This document shows positions 44,348 through 57,507 of a stretch of DNA of 64,000 nt, in pieces. The stretch comes from Oasisia sp. SBJ-2009 (Eukaryota > Annelida > Polychaeta > Sabellida > Siboglinidae): positions 23,309,713 to 23,373,712 of the forward strand of contig OZ024861.1 of assembly GCA_964017155.1 (NCBI GenBank). Direction: 5' to 3'. The position numbers were made by a program, and so were the translations under genes. Within the stretch, counting starts at the first letter, position 1; each line of letters begins with the position of its first letter. Below the pieces are notes generated by a model, which was not told where the DNA came from, made no database searches, and saw only the letters and a program-made list of their open reading frames with translations.

Positions 44348-47300
44348 ATAACACGTAACTTTTTTGACATTTATACTGGTTAATTTAATCCTGATGAAAT
44401 TATGCTGTCTACAAGACTGCAACTTATACACGTACACATTACAACGTAAGATGCAAACAAACACAACAAGAGAAGAAAAGATAAGTATCATGAAAAACAG
44501 GATGGACATGAAATAGGCATGTTAAAAGAATGAAAACAGCACTAACCTGGATGTCCAGAGGAAAGTGATTCACCACAAAAATAATGTGGCGAACAATTGC
44601 TGGAAATTAAAGAGATCATCTGGGATGAAGAACGAATCAAATCAAATTTATGTTGCAACATTAACAACATAATTGTGTACATACATAAAAACAACGGTTT
44701 AAAAATCGGGATTTTGTCAATGCTCATGTAATTAAGATAGGGATATAGAATGCATAGCCACAGAGCAAGATGGAGATGTTGCAAAACACAAGGCAAAGAT
44801 TATAGTTGACTTGTCATGTTGTGATACCAGACGATACTGCATATCTGCAAACCAGACGTTTCTCCACTGGATATTTTGCCATTTGTTTATTTAAGGTTTT
44901 GTCTGTTTATTTGTGCTACATGTATCTGGCTCACCTACAATGTAGCAAAGCAATTAGTGAGATAGGTAGAGTTGAGCATGGGTGCTGAGGTGGGTAGCCT
45001 CCCTCAGCATAGCTTTATCTAGAGACCTGTCCACCCGTCATTTGGACGGGTAAAAACGAATATGGATGGGTAGAAATATGGAGGACGGGTTGTGGACGGG
45101 CAAAAAATTAAGGAGCCAAAAAAAAAGGTTTTCCAAAACCATAGATATTGTTAGTTATGCCTTGAAAGTGAGTGTAAATGGTGTCAAATGTGTGTTTGTA
45201 GCCCATTTCAGGTCATCAGGCACAATATGGAAGTTTATAAACTAGCTTAACACTTAACATCAACATGTCCACCAAAACATGTGACTGGCAAACCAAAACA
45301 TGTGACTGGCAATAATTTGATCCTGCATAAAGCCCTGTCCCTCAGACATAGATATTTTCACAAAATACAGTTGAACATCGCTGTACAGTGTACACCTGTG
45401 ATACAGCTAGCTTGCATAGCGCCTTACAAGAAGGGCATAGCGCCTTACAAGAAGGGCATAGCGCCTTACAAGTCATATGACTTCTGCTATGTCCTTTTAA
45501 CAACAGCACCGATATTATATTGTATTGTCATTACCATTATGTATTGTATTATTTTTCATACTATGTTGTATATTCCTGTGTTGCTGTTGTTAAATAAACT
45601 TTCATTCATTCATTCATTCATTCATTCATTCAAGCCCACACTTGGAGAGTTCCAAGATATTTCCGTAACAGTAAATCATAGGAAATTATTTCTGCTAATA
45701 CAGCCACCTTGCCACTCAGGTCATCTGTGTCCAGTCACAAGGGTGACCTTAGTAAAGAGGTTTCTCTCTGGACTGTCGGTAGTGCATTTGATTCCAGCCT
45801 AACCCAACAACTAGCTGCCTTCCAGGCCACTTTGTCGTTTTGCAACAGTCATTAGTAAACTACTGTTTATGCAACTTGATACCACCAGGTGTTTGTCATT
45901 CAGCGGGCCGGGCCAGGCCATGCCGTCTGGCAGTGGGCAGGCATACTCAATTGTGATTACGCCATGTTAAAAAACATGAAATTATTTATGGTGTAAAAAC
46001 AATGTAAAATTGCATCCGTAGAAACTAGTCGTTTAGTTCATTGTTGTGTGCGTCTCCACTGCTCTCCACCGCTCTCTACTGCTCTCGATTCTGCTATTTT
46101 TTTAAGAAGCGGCTTACATTTTATATAGCCCCATACACCAATTGTAATGAGTCTATTTATTTGGTAGATTTGCTTTCAGATGCTTTTAAAATTTACAATA
46201 ATTATTATTTCATGTATTCTGTGTTTTTGGACATGTATTATTTTAATGTCTGACTGCATACTAGGCATGGGGTCAAATATATTTGTATTTGAATGTATTT
46301 AATTACTTTAGAAAAGTATTTATATTTCCAGTTTAGAATTAAAAGTATTTGCATTTAAACACTTTCCTAACGTATTTGAGATGTTTGAATTCTTTCAAAT
46401 ACACGACATGGTTATTAATAAATTGAATTATTAAAAAGTTGAGTAATTTCACTGTGTCATTTGGCAATTCGCCCAGAAATAATGATAATAATAAAGCCAA
46501 ATTAGCCAATGTGAGAACAGTCAGTGAAAAGTAATGTGAAAACTACTTGAAAAAAGTATTTGAAATACTTACTAACGCGTTTATATTTAAATACTTTTGC
46601 ATTTCAAAGTATTTGTATTTTAATCCCTCATGAGTATTTATATTTACATACATTTCAATGCATACAGCACATAGTGACTATACTTTTTTGGACATAAGAT
46701 ACAACTGTCAATGCATATTTCTAAATATTTATAAGCTACCAAGTGTCACATGTTTGGTGTGAGACTCATGCATTTACACATGTCAACCTGTGAATCTCAT
46801 GCACATTTCTTTGCCATTTATTTACATACTAACAGACAGGCTTATTTTCATGCATGGGTTGATATATTTATTCATATTGGCTTTGTCTATGTGTTCAGAG
46901 TGTCCATAGACTGCGATGTTATTCGTATCATCGTCAGTGATGCATATCAATGTAGTTTTTCTGTATATTTTAATAACCAAAATTTCTGCCCCCTAATATC
47001 TTGTTCGGAACTACTTTTCATGTATATTTCTTAACTTGGCAGCTCTGATATTTTTGTAACAAAGTTAGAAGGCAGAAAGAGATGAAAGGGAAAAAAGGTG
47101 ATAGGAAGGGACCAGAGGAGTGGGAAATGAGCAGGTGCAACCTTGACCGGAAATAATGAGATGCGTACGTAATACGTATGTGTATGCAAACACACTGTGC
47201 ATGTGCATGTGCGCGCGTGCATGTGTGTATACATGCAACACTGTGCATATACAATACATTCACTAAAATAATTACCATGTAATCAATAGCATGTGCCTCA

Positions 47301-48059
47301 AAGGAATATTTCCATGTTGGAGGTGTCTGTGTCTGACTGGCAGAGACTAGAGAGCACCACTAATTGACCCCTGATTGATCCCTTTAGTGTTGATTGTTTT
47401 ATCTTGACAAATCAACAGCTGAAGCATCTCTAGACATGCAAGTTTCATGACAACACAATCATGACAGCCAATTCAAAGATTGTGACTCTATAGTTCAGAG
47501 CAGCTATAATCACAATATTAACAACATTACGCATCATTTAAAATTCAAGTATAAAGAAAAACATTAACATTTTCCAGATTCTATTTTCTAGGTTGTATTC
47601 CAGCAATATTTTATATTTCTACATCATTTATCTAATTATAATATATATTATTAAAATATCGAAATTAATTATAGTAATTAAAATATTTATACGGATTAAT
47701 AGTAATCAATTGTTATTTGTCTACAGGACAAATGTTTGCTCAACAATAAAAGCTTTTAGATAGTTTTAATACACACATAAAGACGAAGCTGGCATCAGAT
47801 CAGTGGTCGTGATAAAACGCAGTCGCAGAAATAGCAGCATTTGTGCAATTTTACTCAAGACTAAAGGAAAGTTGGAATTGTCATTGCTATCTAGTATCTA
47901 CCCAGTCTCTCAGACACGCAAGAGCATTAAACAGTCAACCCCCGTTATGAACGATCCTAACCGGGTAACCCTGCTTACATTTGCCCAGATATTGCTTATT
48001 GAAAACTCCGTGTAACAATTTTTGAATAAAATCAAAGATGATCGATTGATGCGGTAAGT

Positions 48060-48780
48060 CTCCTACAGATGGCGTTCGGTACGCGTCTGCTACCGTTGGC
48101 GTAGCGGAGTATTGCTTTCTAAATAGTTTGTCTGTTCGGTGCTTACAAAGTGCAGTTAATTAGCAAAATGTCATGGTTTATATTCCTATTCGACACTACC
48201 GTTAAGTATTGCATATATAAAACATAGGGCACTTATAAATAATTTGTACGTGTATAGTAACCCGGCGTTTAGTATATTTCATTGTCTGCATAGTCACCGC
48301 AATGAAAGCAGCTTCGCGCACGCTACGCAACGCTGTATAGTATATTCAAATACTGGCGCGTCCAACTCGGCTCGCTGAATCGATTCGTTACCCCGCCGCC
48401 TAGCCTAGGCTTTGTTGGTGCCATGTGACTCGTTCCGCTTCGCCAGGGGAAGTAGGGGTGACTGAATATAGTTACGAGGTGCACAGGTATAGCTGGCCTG
48501 GAGAGGACTACACGGGTAGACGACACGCAAAAACAACGTAGCGACGAGGATGGACGCTATGTAAAGTGACGGCATTTCGAAGAGCCGCATCTGCCCTGGA
48601 CTTTGCGCCTCGCCCTCGAAGCAGAACCACTTGCGGCGTTGACAATTGTGGACATAGCGAGTTCGAGACGATAACAGCGCACGGCCAGTAATAACGGAGT
48701 CATTGTGTTGACCCGGTGGTTGCGTGTCAGAAACAGCGGATATTCATGTGTGTTCACATTGACTTCATTTACAAGTCGGA
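48060..48780 (+). promoter_or_regulatory. CpG-rich segment upstream of GT92 copy 2
   Basis: Counterpart of the segment before copy 1. It lacks the bases equivalent to 36621-36773, which are replaced by nine bases at 48228-48236. Confidence 0.45.
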
Positions 48781-49180
48781 CTTACCGTATTGTAAACATA
48801 CACATGCGATCGTGGTGTCTGAACACCTGGGCTCAGGTATGGAGTTACGGAGTGTGGTGAACGGAATGTGCACGCCTTTGATGATGGTGGCAAGTTATAG
48901 TTGACTGCCGTGTGTAACATAACTGGGTCGCGTGCATATGCTCTGATCAGGAAGTTACACATCTACCTGTGAATAGATTGCCCAGTCAATTCCTGCTGTG
49001 TGAGGCTTCAAGACAACTCTCTTGTGCACACCACAGGCCTAAAAGAGAAAGTGAACAGTCCTATGCTTATTGGATGTATCTGGTTGACAATGATGTACCA
49101 GTGTTTTAACCAATTCACTTAACTAAGAAGATTCAATTACTATGGTGATCAACTGTGCCATAATTGCTGCATACTTTTGA

Positions 49181-50626
49181 ATGCAAACAGTAGTGAAGAT
49201 GTTGAGGAAAATCTTTAAACAACGTGTGACAACATACATGGGCATTGTGTGCGTTGTGTACATTATGATGGTGTTTGTATTCTTGACTGATATTTCTCCA
49301 GAGGATGACACCATTAAGGTAGAAGTCACCCAAGCCAAACCAACAAAACAGCTTGGAGTGTTAGATCATTATAAAGACTTACTACAGCTTCGCCTCGAAA
49401 AAGCTGATGTAGGTGAAACACATGACCTCTCCATTGTCGATTCAGCAGCAAGGAAATGTATTGGAAAACAGACTGTTGATGACTTTCAATTTAAGGAGGT
49501 TTTCAAAGACGTGTTTATCTACTCAGCATTCATAGACGTCCGAGACAATGACTTTGAACACCGAGCTAATGGTAGCTCTGTGATACGATTGATGGCAATT
49601 CTGCCACTGAAAAAAGACTATACAAAACTGTATTGCTTGGGAGTGTTAAATTCTGGGGAGCATTGGTCAGAACCGATAACCTTCTACGAAATGTGTGAGA
49701 ACCATAGGCTGCGCTACGGTTCATTCATTTTGTCATGTCACCTGCCGAAGGAACTATGGCAGACACCGCCATGTTCAGTGCTTGTCTCTTCATCTACTGA
49801 ACCAAGCAAGACTTCGGAGTGGTTCAAAGTTCACTCATCTATGAAGACTCGCCCGCACAAAGTCGAGGTTTGCGTCCCGCCTTTATTCGGCAAAATTGAT
49901 GTGATTGAATTGATCGAATTCATTGAATCAGCACGCATGTTTGGTGCAGAACGGATACATTTCTATGATGCCGGAGTGTCGCCATCAATTTTAAGGGTGC
50001 TGTCGTATTACAGGAAACAGAACATTGTAAGCGTGTTACCGTGGAAACTAGACGATCGACTGAAGAAGAAGAAACAGCTTCACTACAATGGCCAATCGGC
50101 AAATGTCCAAGACTGTCTGTATCGTAACATGTTTGCCACACGTTATCTGGCCTTCATGGACATTGATGAGACAGTCGTTCCACGAAAACACTCAGACTGG
50201 TTCCCAATGATCACATCGGTGGCAAACTTCAGTCAGTATGCAGGCTTCAGTATTGTCAGTGCTTTCTTTGATCCAAACTGGGAACCAGAAAACAATGATA
50301 ATAACAAATCAATCATTGGGCAGCATGTAAAACTACATAGGCTCACGGATGTCATGCGGTCAAAAACACCAAGTCGCATCCGCACAAAATGCATTGTGAA
50401 TCCTTGTCGCATTTTCGAAATCGGCATTCACCACATCAGTAAGCCGACCCTGGCAACACTGCAGACTTTGTCACTGCCTGAGGAGTATGTACTGCTACAT
50501 CATTACCGCGTCTGTGATCGGCACTATGGCACAAACTGTGCAGAACATATACAAGATAACACACTATTGAGCCATGCAGTTGAGCTCGAGACAGCGGTCA
50601 TTAAAGTGTTGGCGACCCTGGAGTAA
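49181..50626 (+). CDS. GT92 family glycosyltransferase, copy 2
   Basis: Intronless, 481 residues, with the same architecture as copy 1: basic N-terminus, membrane segment at about 16-35, DIDE at 50159-50170 and a LLHHYR C-terminal motif. By direct comparison it differs from copy 1 at 13 bases. Ten are amino-acid changes (N73K-type changes in the stem, T to I and M to V in the catalytic part, and W to R, K to N, S to I near the C-terminus). Three are silent. It is intact and presumably functional. It lies in the second unit of the tandem duplication. The same internal start alternative exists at 49199. Confidence 0.92.
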   Translation: MQTVVKMLRKIFKQRVTTYMGIVCVVYIMMVFVFLTDISPEDDTIKVEVTQAKPTKQLGVLDHYKDLLQLRLEKADVGETHDLSIVDSAARKCIGKQTVDDFQFKEVFKDVFIYSAFIDVRDNDFEHRANGSSVIRLMAILPLKKDYTKLYCLGVLNSGEHWSEPITFYEMCENHRLRYGSFILSCHLPKELWQTPPCSVLVSSSTEPSKTSEWFKVHSSMKTRPHKVEVCVPPLFGKIDVIELIEFIESARMFGAERIHFYDAGVSPSILRVLSYYRKQNIVSVLPWKLDDRLKKKKQLHYNGQSANVQDCLYRNMFATRYLAFMDIDETVVPRKHSDWFPMITSVANFSQYAGFSIVSAFFDPNWEPENNDNNKSIIGQHVKLHRLTDVMRSKTPSRIRTKCIVNPCRIFEIGIHHISKPTLATLQTLSLPEEYVLLHHYRVCDRHYGTNCAEHIQDNTLLSHAVELETAVIKVLATLE

Positions 50627-51801
50627 CTGTTAACACGCTGCCACAGCCTGTGTCTCTTCTAGTCCCAACTTGTAAATGTTTTGTTACGTTACTATGCTAT
50701 TTGTTGAACATTCCCTGAGAGGTCCTTATCTAGTTACACCAGCAACACATTTACGTTATTCAACTATGCATTTTTGCATTAATGAGTAACTTTGTTTGAT
50801 ACTAAACATAAAATGTTGTCAAAACATTCCAGTGTGAGGACCTTTCAAAGTGTCGGTGCTGTTATAAACTTTATGATTGTAACAAAATATGCAAGAATAA
50901 GGTGGTTGAATGTGTTAAATATTGTTGAGATATTCTGGTGTGAAGACACTTCAAAGTGTCAGTGTAGTTAAGCTGTTTGGAAATTTGTGATTGTAAATAT
51001 TTTAAATATGCAAGATGGCGATTTTGAAGATAGCAAAGGTTTTGCAGCATATCGGCAGTAAAATAATTTCAGTCTTGAAGAGAGAGGTGGAAGGTGTAGC
51101 TACTAGTCAACAAAATGTTACTAATAAACTAGCATGCGCATTTGCACTGCCAGGTTGAGAGCAATGATGTGATATATTGTAATTTTGTTGGCTTTTACTT
51201 TTAGGAAAACTAACATGCTTTTTTTGCAAATCTGAGCAGAATCTGTGTTAGAGATGGGAAGAGGTTATTACTGAGTTGGAGGTTTGGTGATGGGCACATT
51301 TTATGTTTACCTGTGTGAAGCATGGGTCAAGTTTCCATATGACAGAATTTTGGTGTGGGTTGGATATCAAATTGTTCCTTCGTGTGATTTTTAATTAAAA
51401 ACCAAACACCAACGCTGAACACACAGTGCATTATCATATGTACATACCCTTGGGGTAACCTGAATAACAATGTAGAGGAATTTAAATTAGCTGGTGTAGC
51501 TATTTCTCTATCCATTCAGTGTAAGTGTTTGAGAATCATTTTTTCTCAGTTGTGTTTAATAACTGACTGAGCGACCTATGAAGGTGTACATTGTTAAGTT
51601 TCAATTTACGTTTGTGACATTGTCTAGTTTTGTTAACTGTGTTCTGGATTTCATTGAAAGCATAACCAGTAATTACATGTATCTTAGAAATACATTATGA
51701 TCGTTACATACCAATCACAGCCATGCATTTGTTGTGGGTTTTCAAGTATATTGTACCAAGTATGTATTTGGAAATGATGTGGCTTATTTTTGTAATTAAT
51801 C

Positions 51802-51807
51802 AATAAA
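51802..51807 (+). terminator. polyadenylation signal for GT92 copy 2
   Basis: AATAAA at the position matching 40343-40348, with the same GT-rich downstream stretch. Confidence 0.6.
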
Positions 51808-54800
51808 ATAAGCGTATTCAAGTTAACACTGTTTTATTGTTTGTGTTCTTGATATCAGTCTTATCACCTATGTGGTAAACAGTTCTAATCAACCAGTGAA
51901 CAAGGCTGAGGCAAATTTTGTATTTATACAGAAGAAACTTGTTAGACCATGTTAGGATGGTCCATCATTAGGACAAGTTCAAGTCATTTTAATGAGAGAA
52001 CTAAAGGACCCTTGACTACTGGAGTTTGCATGTGTCTTGAATACATTTCAAAAGGCGGAGTGGGATTGTGTTTACGCATAAACTGTAATCAGACTGGTTA
52101 TGTGGTGAGCACCAGTTGTGTAATGTATACTGTAATATGGCAGTGGTGTAACGGATACCACAAACTTATGTCCTTCCTAACACTAACTCTTTGGCAACTT
52201 GTCGGTAATAAGATATATGTTACACCACCACAATTGCCTGTTATTCTATAGAAGTCTGAGGTATGTGGTTATGATGCAAGAATGATCCACAGAAAGATTA
52301 AAATAAATTTTTGTGAAACAATCTGTGGCTTTATAATTACACGCTATTCCAGAAAAGTGAAGTCTCATTCAATGTACATAGTTGACAATGATGAACCTGT
52401 TTATGAAATGCTGCATTTAAAAAAATTAATGCTGCAAATTAAGTCTGCAATGTTTTATGTCGAATTGTAATTCAGGTTTTGTTGGAGGTACATTTCCTAG
52501 ACATGTTCATTTAGGTGTGAAACTCGGTGACACATTATTCTGACTAAACAACTACTATTTGGCTGTGACAGTTTACCACAAAGCACTGGCAATTGACCAC
52601 TAAAAATAAATACCAGGATAGTTCATAGTCAAATTGGCTGTGCTCCAAACATCTACAAAACTTGAGCCCAGTAGGTTTTACCTTCAAATTTCACAAATCA
52701 CAATCTGCCCTTGTAAGTAGTTTACAGACAGACCCAGTATGTTATTGTATTCTGCAGATTGATGGATTGGAACTGGAAATCTTTGTAAATTACCCAGGGG
52801 TATTATAAATGTGGCACAGTTCTTCAGAGTAGATGTAGGGATATTATTTGGGCCTGAAGGGCACAGAGCACTGTTGATTTTCCCATTGGCGGCCATGTTA
52901 ACGTTTTGTCAGATTATAAGGAAACTGGACCTGAGAATTTTTTTTTATTTTAACACAATCACTGCAGTCATGTCACTGATATGCTGATCACATTTCGTCA
53001 AAAAAGCATATCTCAGGCTCTCTTAAAATGCATGCATGTGTTCTGACCCTAAATATTGACCAAACTGAGCACGCTTTTCTGCATTCGCAGGGTCATGTAA
53101 GAAAAAATGGCTAAAAATCACTACGCCAACTACACTCTGCCTAACATGCATCATTGCACTGCAGATATATCATAGCACTTAACCTACTGGTATGCCTGTC
53201 CTACGGTACTCATTTCACATTAATTTATTTTTTCAAAATCTCAAATGACAATTATTAAGGTACTACATTCGTATGGGTTAGACCACGAAGTCTAACTGTG
53301 CTCTGACCCCTAATAGGAATTTTGAATTTTTTTTAAATCCTTTAATTTAGGCTCTTTTGAAAGCTACATATATATCATGCAGGAGGCCAAAAAATCAATG
53401 TCATCCCTTAATCTGGTATTTTTTTACCCACTTTACAAATGACCACCCGCGCCTTATTTTATGGTCCAATATTGTATAAATAAATAAAAAACCTCTTATG
53501 GTGCTGACCACACTGCAACTTACAGCTTGCGTATATATGCATAGAGAATATGTCTGTGACAGCCAACCATATAATCTGCAAGAAAATCATGCATAGTCTG
53601 TTGTTACCATATTGTGAAATAAAAAATATACAAAAACAGTTATGTCACTCCTACCCTACATAATAATGTCCATATTTCACTTTAAAATGGGGATTTCAGA
53701 AAAGTGAGGTAACACAACTTGTCAAATGTAATGCCATTACACAGCCCAATTAGTGCACATGCTCAGAGCAATGGAACAATGATTGCTGTCTCCTCACAGA
53801 GCTTACAGGCCAGTATCAGATCAAAGGCATGCCCAGTCACACTTCCTGTAAGCCTGTCATAAATCCTGATGCCTCTTGGACTTTCCTTTGAGGACAGCTA
53901 GTGACAGACATGTGTCAGTGGTATAGATAGACAGATGACTTATTCCTCTTTCATGTCATATATTCAGTCTTGACACATCTCTTTAAGCAAATAATACATA
54001 GCTTATCAAGTTACCCCATGCCCCATAACAAATTGACCATCCAGGCACTCTTGATGAGGATTTTAGACTGACAAGATGGGCTTGGCTCCTAATAGTTGTA
54101 TTATGGTATTCAGTGACAATATTCATTGGAATTAGTCTGCATTTGGTGCAATGAAGGATGCTAAAAATAAGCATTGGGAATGCATTCTGTAGTGTGGTGG
54201 AAATAAGACTTAATGTTGGTGGTTTGAAAAAAAAGTCAACCATATCATGGTCCTATGACATAACACTTTATGTATGAGAGAATAAAATATTACATTGGAA
54301 CCATATTGTGTCAATGACAATGATAGTTACTTTGGCCATGGGCAATATGCACATTGCTTATAACAACTGGCACTGAAATGGTAATTAGGACATACATTTT
54401 ATTTCACACATTGATAAAGCAGAAAATACAAGGCCTAAAAGGTATATTTCATATTAGCAGTGATACCTGTGATAAAAAGGGGAGAACATATACAATTTTG
54501 ACAACTTTGACAACTCTGTGAGCCTCCTTACTCACTGCGTTCAACACAGTTGGATGAAGACTGACACAGCTATTCAAGGCCAATAATGACTAGACAAAAC
54601 CAGAGATAGTGTGTGTGTGCTCGTGCCTGCCTACGTGCATATACGTATATGCACGCATATGTGTGTGCACATACATGCACATGCACATGCACATTTCAAT
54701 GCAACGCGTCTGTACAATCAATATACAGTATATAGCCCTAGTTTCAAAATACATGATCAACTTGCCGAGACATACCAATACATGCGACCACAATGGAGGA

Positions 54801-55323
54801 ATGGCTGAGTTACCTGGCCTATGCAGTTAAGAGCGATACATCTGAGTCAGGCATGCAGAGAACCTCCAACACAAAAATGTCATCGTCAACGTTGAAATGA
54901 CAGCAGTCTCTTCACTACATACAATCCAAAGCATTCTACACCACTTAAAATAGTATGTTTGACTTCAGCATCATTTCAATATCCAGGTTTAATAAGTAGT
55001 CTTCAAATTGCCCATGCCCAAAGCATATGTCCTGATGCAGATAGTAACTCCTGTTTGTACCAACACAGTGTCAATCCAAAATAATAAAGTTGATACATGG
55101 CATGCATTGAGTCTTTTTTAGACTAAACTAGACTAGAGTCAGCATGAATGATTCTGTTTTTCTACAAAATAGCTCTCACAATGTGCCAGCCACCATAACT
55201 TTGTTTGTGTTCCCTGTGTAAAGGTATACAATTACTAGCACCATATTTCATATTTGGCATATATTTATATTTTCAAGAACTTTTTCACACATAACAGTGA
55301 CCATTTGTGGACAAAACTACAAT

Positions 55324-57483
55324 TCTCACACACCTCTGTAGCAGCAACATCATCTGAAATGCAAAAATGGCACCTAGCATTTCTGTTGCCATGGAGCTTC
55401 CTAACCCAGTTATTAGGGCACAGAGCACTGTTGATTTTCCCATTGGCGGCCATGTTAACGTTTTGTCAGATTATAAGGAAACTGGACCTGAGAAAATTAA
55501 AAAAATTTAACACAATCACTGCAGTCATGTCACTGATATGCTGATCACATTTTGTCAAAAAAGCATATCTCAGGCTCTCTTAAAATGCATGCATGTGTTC
55601 TGACCCTAAATATTGACCAAACTGAGCACGCTTTTCTGCATTCGCAGGGTCATGTAAGAAAAAATGGCTAAAAATCACTACGCCAACTTCACTCTGCCTA
55701 ACATGCATCATTGCACTGCAGATATATCATAGCACTTAACCTACTGGTATGCCTGTCCTACGGTACTCATTTCACATTAATTTATTTTTTCAAAATCTCA
55801 AATGACACAATTATTAAGGTACTACACTGTACATTCGTATGGGTTAGACCAGGAAGTCTAACTGTGCTCTGACCCCTGAAGCTTTCTGCATGCACTGTCT
55901 CCTGAACAACTTCTTCACCTCCACTTCCTGGATGGTGAAGAGTGGAGACAGAGTGATGCTTGCTGGCAATGGGTGCTGCTCTGATGAATTGTTCATCTTG
56001 TCAAATCTGTTGTAAGTCATTTAGCCTGTCAGGGGATGTTGGATCACTGTTGTTAGTGGCTGGTGTGCATGTCTTGAATAATTGTTAAGTAAATTTGAGC
56101 AGTTCTCCAAAACATGACCAATTGATTGATGGTCAGTTTACATAGCTCAGAACAATCACAGGAGTTGTGTGTAAGAGTTGTTGTCCATCTAATAATTGTT
56201 ATGAAGTTCAGAACCCTTGAAATCAGAACCTTAAATAAACCAACTGGGAGTTTTGAAAGATAATAATAATAACACAAATTCTTTTATCATTCAATCTCTA
56301 ACTAATATCAATGCGTTAACAGTATAGAAACATTATTAAAAACAATTAAAATAATATATAAATTAGCTATAATAAATTTTTGAAATAAATAGATTAATAA
56401 ATAAAGATAAAAGCAATACTTTTCTTCTGAGATTGATCTGTAAATGTTTGGCATCTGACGCGCAATCAGTTTGGCAGGCATTACACATGATCTTGAAACA
56501 GAAATGTTGATACTGTCTATGTATTTGAAAAAGTATTTGAAAGTATTTGAAAATGTCAAATACTTTAGGAAAATATTTAAATACAAATACTTTTAATTCC
56601 TAAACATAAAATACAAATACTTTGAAAAAAGTATTTAAATACTTTCAAATGTATTTGACCCCCATGTCTGGCAGATACCTATCTGTACGTGCGTAGTGAG
56701 TGGATGTTTGCGAATGTTAAAGTTGTTAAAGAATGTTGAATATTAAAAGATGTTACAGCGTAGTGGTGACTGATAGTTAACGTATGGCTTTGTGTGAGTC
56801 ACCACAAAACTACAGCCAACCAATTGTAGAGCATCATGGGTGATACATGTACATCGTCTAAGACCTGTGACATCTTAACCTTTTATGTTGCTCAGAGTGA
56901 TTTATTCCTGCCCCTGGTAGGGGCACAGGTGTGTGCTGCACTCACCATGAATAACAAACAACAAGCCACTTGCAACGTGGATGTGCCTAATAAAAAACGG
57001 CCTAATGCCTGCTACAGTCTTGGTGTTGTACAGCTGATGTTGTCACCTTGGAGAACAGTGACTGGACACAGATACCACTGGATCACATGTGACCTGTCTG
57101 CCGTGATTAAATGACGTGGAGCAATGGATCCACCTTGTTGTCTGAGGGTGTTTACCTTGTCTTCCTTTACAAGTAATCACCAGACCGTTCTGCAAACAGA
57201 CTTCAGTATCAGGACTGTCTGATGTACTTGTGACGATATAACAAAGGTTTGATATTAGACTTGTGCCTTTGTTCAAAGCCGCAGACGTGTATTTGTGAGA
57301 GAACATTTTCAGAACAGAGCCTTCCAGCTGTTGTGTTGTTTCACGCAACTAGAACCCCCATCCTCAGTCAGAACATCGAGCTGGACACTGAAAAAGAAGC
57401 AGTCTGATTGGCCATTCACCAGGATGTAATTCAACTGCTGAAACGGATACCAACATATTCTGGAGAAATCTCACAGTTACTTG
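55324..57483. other. spacer with third copy of a 450-bp block
   Basis: 55429-55878 matches 41402-41855 in copy 1 and its counterpart in copy 2 with few changes. 56515-56672 is the inverted AAGTATTTG repeat. The rest is unassigned. Short frames near 56836-57114 have no recognisable family. Confidence 0.7.
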
Positions 57484-57507
57484 TAAATTGTGACATTTGT
57501 AAATGAG

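Larger units (their letters stand above)
43858..55323 (+). repeat. tandem segmental duplication, copy 2
   Basis: Starts at gcctgttgttctcacac (compare 32247) and ends at ggacaaaactacaat (compare 43857). It is about 145 bp shorter than copy 1, mostly because of one deletion upstream of its GT92 gene. The junction shows only a two-base overlap (at) between the fused ends. Confidence 0.95.
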
